Shown here: piece after piece, positions 36,501 through 37,153 of the stretch
Layout of the letters: every line of letters starts with the position of its first letter
How positions within the stretch are numbered: the stretch's first letter is position 1
Assembly (NCBI GenBank): GCA_000482145.1
Contig: AUXH01000130.1
Coordinates: forward strand, 1-37,153
DNA length: 37,153 bases
Source: Strigomonas culicis
Taxonomy: Eukaryota; Euglenozoa; Kinetoplastea; Trypanosomatida; Trypanosomatidae
Direction: 5' to 3'
Translations under genes and position numbers: made by a program
The notes under the pieces: generated by a model
Seen by the model: only the letters and a program-made list of their open reading frames with translations
Told to the model about the DNA's origin: nothing
The model's database searches: none

Positions 36501-37153
36501 TTTGTCGCTCACTTTCTTAAAGTCCTCGTAATTCTCCTTCACCTTATCCAGTATCTCCAATATGTCGTGGTTTTGCTCCACCAAAGCTTTTTTGGCCTCA
36601 TCGGTCTGATCCACACGCACCTCCACCTCCTCATTCAGACCTTTGATTTCCTCCTGCGCGGCCTCGAGCTCCGCCTGCAGTGCCTCCTTCTCCTCGGTCA
36701 CCTTCGCGGCCTCCTGCTCGGCCTCCTCACGCAGCTGCGCGATCTCACTCTGAGCGGCCTCGAGCTCCGCCTGCAGCGCCTCCTTCTCCTCGGTCACCTT
36801 GGCGGCCTCCTGCTCGGACTCCGCACGCAGCTGCGCGTTGTCGCTCTGCGCCGCCTCGAGGTCCTTCTGCAGCGCCTCCTCGCGCGCAGCGGCAGCCTCG
36901 GCGGCGCCCACAATGGCGTCGCTCAAGGGGGCATCGCCAAGCTCCGTGCCAAGAGCGCGCAGCGCAGACTCCATCCCGCGCAGGCAGTCGGCCCGTGTCG
37001 TGGTGTCCGTCAAGCTGTTGCCGGCCGCATCCCGGCCGATGTCCACCTCCTCGTCGCCAACAAGCGCCCGAAGGTGCACAACCTCCTCGTCCGCCGCACC
37101 CTTGGCCTTCTCCAGCTCCGCGAGCCGCAGCGCCTGCTCCTCCGCCTGCTCGC
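30531..37153 (-). CDS. giant coiled-coil protein, N-terminus beyond right edge, at least 2206 aa
   Basis: The frame is open from the right edge to a TAG at 30531-30533, so at least 2206 residues are encoded. The ATG is not in the window; the GTG at 37077-37079 is only internal. Most of the protein is Glu/Lys/Gln/Leu/Ala heptad repeat, predicting a very long coiled coil. It is broken at fairly regular intervals by linkers of about 30 residues with Gly, Pro and hydrophobic residues, for example LLPPNRSCAELLTALEELV, VLGMPRETAEVPDG and RLGMDLPEL. Two near-identical 32-residue units occur near the right edge. The last 25 residues are basic and Ser-rich and end in GPTYY. No motor, kinase, membrane or DNA-binding domain is visible. 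Large proteins of this type in trypanosomatids are usually cytoskeletal, flagellar or attachment-zone components; the exact identity is unknown. Confidence 0.9.
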   Translation of the reverse strand, partial: EQAEEQALRLAELEKAKGAADEEVVHLRALVGDEEVDIGRDAAGNSLTDTTTRADCLRGMESALRALGTELGDAPLSDAIVGAAEAAAAREEALQKDLEAAQSDNAQLRAESEQEAAKVTEEKEALQAELEAAQSEIAQLREEAEQEAAKVTEEKEALQAELEAAQEEIKGLNEEVEVRVDQTDEAKKALVEQNHDILEILDKVKENYEDFKKVSDKNQGLLIDENKALQDMVLKWKADLCDMRNAEAVLRTKLQQCEDENRLLSDQLKQSLRVLDVARERYIITCDRVDSLVVQLDEATSRVDLILKYFTFDASEQVAIAVGTLSEVCSLLKVSLQNAVPTLKDVLNEMEHLRRACGGAMADGEIPGNSLRECIEAMRRVLAWLNPDDPATGDAQQPLPTRLLDSVKTLLEAKRALEIQNDIQEQTLAELASEVQCLRDGVIKCLSEPIAINASSTSVLNVSEGAPEEVGSTRLSRALVSSWSSLVAKNRQMADALAHSFETLNLADDDDTRDPSKSELSPPSQTAPYYELVVPELCGQLVDEVRVCRAACRDRDAQNESYATQLCNFREAVRGIYRTVMENKRLTVKSMSTQASLESTLVIEPSVAKSKDDSELLEQVDLACKDVGAILRELARSIVDTTSTLNQPCVTRGAVPLPADPEADTTMTLRTLASTAVLTIEALVSQLEKASANNARLTKQEEERTYARAQELNDAQEAIRSGEAALHEAMENVAREKQNAAAEKRALADLKQKLGAFFSDLTLATLFESTLNDSVPMLHFEDAALLEKELQEFVDFGAQLTKEKTSLAHLLAKERANAARLEDVVAEQKSGMQQLEEAGAQLNSQHKEELATLAHETAALQSTIQTREKEVADKQAEIVALAQTCEDQRKQQAEVSDRLKKDISGLEGSIAELKNTNQALSEEIKRLEEAHAGTTEAMKKKLKLIGADTLDDALVKWQALQCHVLMAELMQAEEEGRRQLVLQSASTLPLASLISPVAILAEVSSLFPDKSLVALPAAVASLLGADALLGPKGRAPGPQRGELLDFYTRLSRLLPPNRSCAELLTALEELVAENEKVKADVSTLSRAVSNATDEQQKTAEKLVQLKDVLVQADPSLAQRAADHRSPLDSLEQIVSACARNAAKELEEKKLCRDVLCNALGKTDGPVLQLCQAAAQQVADLKDQNARLREEAKTSCLLAEDLKRGIETASKSLPEHLYFVPEEPAAGTTATEWLKEKCDAYRDERARLYKIADDISSRVHDVLGMPRETAEVPDGLVLLVKQVVDEHARNKQALGKCITAHAEKQAQNGVLQAHLEELTGRVAMEKREQREWLSLAIGDLQSRLDAASAGVATLQKQLRQREEALAAVKNQNQEEHDQVHRLLSRCAAILGGTPMAPSTANIEFASALLGQLQIAADQKKQAEELLCAAQEKLAIDSVLAIPKSIEKMQQQLEERSTLIASLVNEKHTLSQRAEAAKAEQDRLLHSKEKELGSVKAALQGAKRDADQLRGAQDALVAFVERLRRLFNPKAIALAAVPSADTLNKLATAVQLLHAEHAKDRAELEALRTERDALLNQNGTLALRAQQQEGDIEHARRRAQSLEEQLSQQLEEKASRDAALAERSKEADLYAHYLGNCRGALALPPPEESALSELECAEVYRGIKQQVFETEALHEHAASVEKKAARLQKQLEESEKERTLYVAETEALLSHTQALLRQHPTVRDQILPGMSTTQDLNLSDIIAHCFEALATGTDELKRLRESKKTLEAQLEEARGGVAAEAQAAADLADQLAALRTEQETLREQQEALSREQKEAAAEVDRLKAHLQTLFDEVYAVAQTRLGMDLPELTGDIAEQCAEGVKYFLARVCERYAGSPTAEEMERVQETLQTTLDLSAREAALRETINEAFDEHIVACVGVAQEQKGVGSLSPYTIAEVGQRLQHARGQLAAAVAQMGGSVPRERESLPALAEQLLQLSTDARDRLVPVQELMSLVGSELGLEVPAVAEAATSDVVLFSQQVSAALASRGARPDAELLGSLIEAVAQLVHENGGRVAFMNRLLDRPSSPEDLFLSTGREEAEAVVGGLQELLAHMQQRIASLTMEWQSTTDRYNRLQREQVEAEEVVVELRRRVQNKLVEDTKLEESLRHLDSHLDQQARDLATKYRADQEAIVRQFSELREAIHHAVRPTARRSVSRLHRASTASGPTYY
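36669..36860 (-). repeat. two tandem 96-base units inside the giant coiled-coil gene
   Basis: Two adjacent units (36765-36860 and 36669-36764) each encode 32 residues with the pattern LEAAQS..AQLR, then EQEAAKVTEEKEALQAE. A third, decayed copy starts at 36668 (LEAAQEEIKGLNEE). DNA identity is high by eye, pointing to recent in-frame duplication. Seen from the complementary strand the unit is GC-rich. Confidence 0.85.

Noticed and set aside
1..37153. tRNA, snoRNA, CRISPR array, transposon or centromere features
   Set aside because: No cloverleaf, array of direct repeats with spacers, transposase or reverse-transcriptase frame, or strand switch was seen. Small snoRNAs in spacers cannot be excluded by eye.

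Overview
The window looks like nuclear DNA of a trypanosomatid (kinetoplastid protist). Thirteen complete or nearly complete protein genes plus one gene cut by the left edge all lie on the minus strand, head to tail, without introns, as in one directional polycistronic unit. Each gene is preceded on its sense strand by a pyrimidine tract followed by an AG, the usual spliced-leader trans-splicing signal. The gaps are short, T-rich in sense and full of homopolymers and CT or GT microsatellites. Coding regions are mostly GC-rich by eye. The genus cannot be fixed from the sequence alone. No tRNA, rRNA, transposon, CRISPR array or strand switch was seen.

Layout from right to left, which is the direction of transcription: a giant coiled-coil protein whose N-terminus lies beyond the right edge (30531-37153); a GH65 glycoside phosphorylase-like protein fused to a beta-phosphoglucomutase-like HAD domain (26633-30124); a single-pass membrane protein of unknown function; a secreted or ER-luminal MRH-domain protein resembling OS-9; a WDR6-like WD-repeat protein; a 1000-residue helical protein; a SWR1/SRCAP-type chromatin remodeller; an aldehyde dehydrogenase with an extra C-terminal tail; the ESCRT-I subunit VPS28; the splicing factor CWC22; a degenerate kinesin-like protein ending in a CaaX box; a VHS-domain endosomal or clathrin adaptor; a VDAC-like 280-residue protein; a small coiled-coil protein; and the 5' part of the 40S ribosomal protein SA (uS2) gene, cut by the left edge.

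In trypanosomatids, neighbours in such a unit are co-transcribed but need not share a function, so no pathway is inferred from adjacency. The items most worth a second look are the GH65-HAD fusion, which appears to have lost catalytic residues in both domains; the kinesin-like protein, which lacks its nucleotide-binding motifs but carries a probable farnesylation signal; and the giant coiled-coil protein, which seems to be built from repeated coil-plus-linker modules. Four start codons were chosen over longer open frames because the longer frames begin at non-ATG codons, and one because the longer frame runs through the splice signal.
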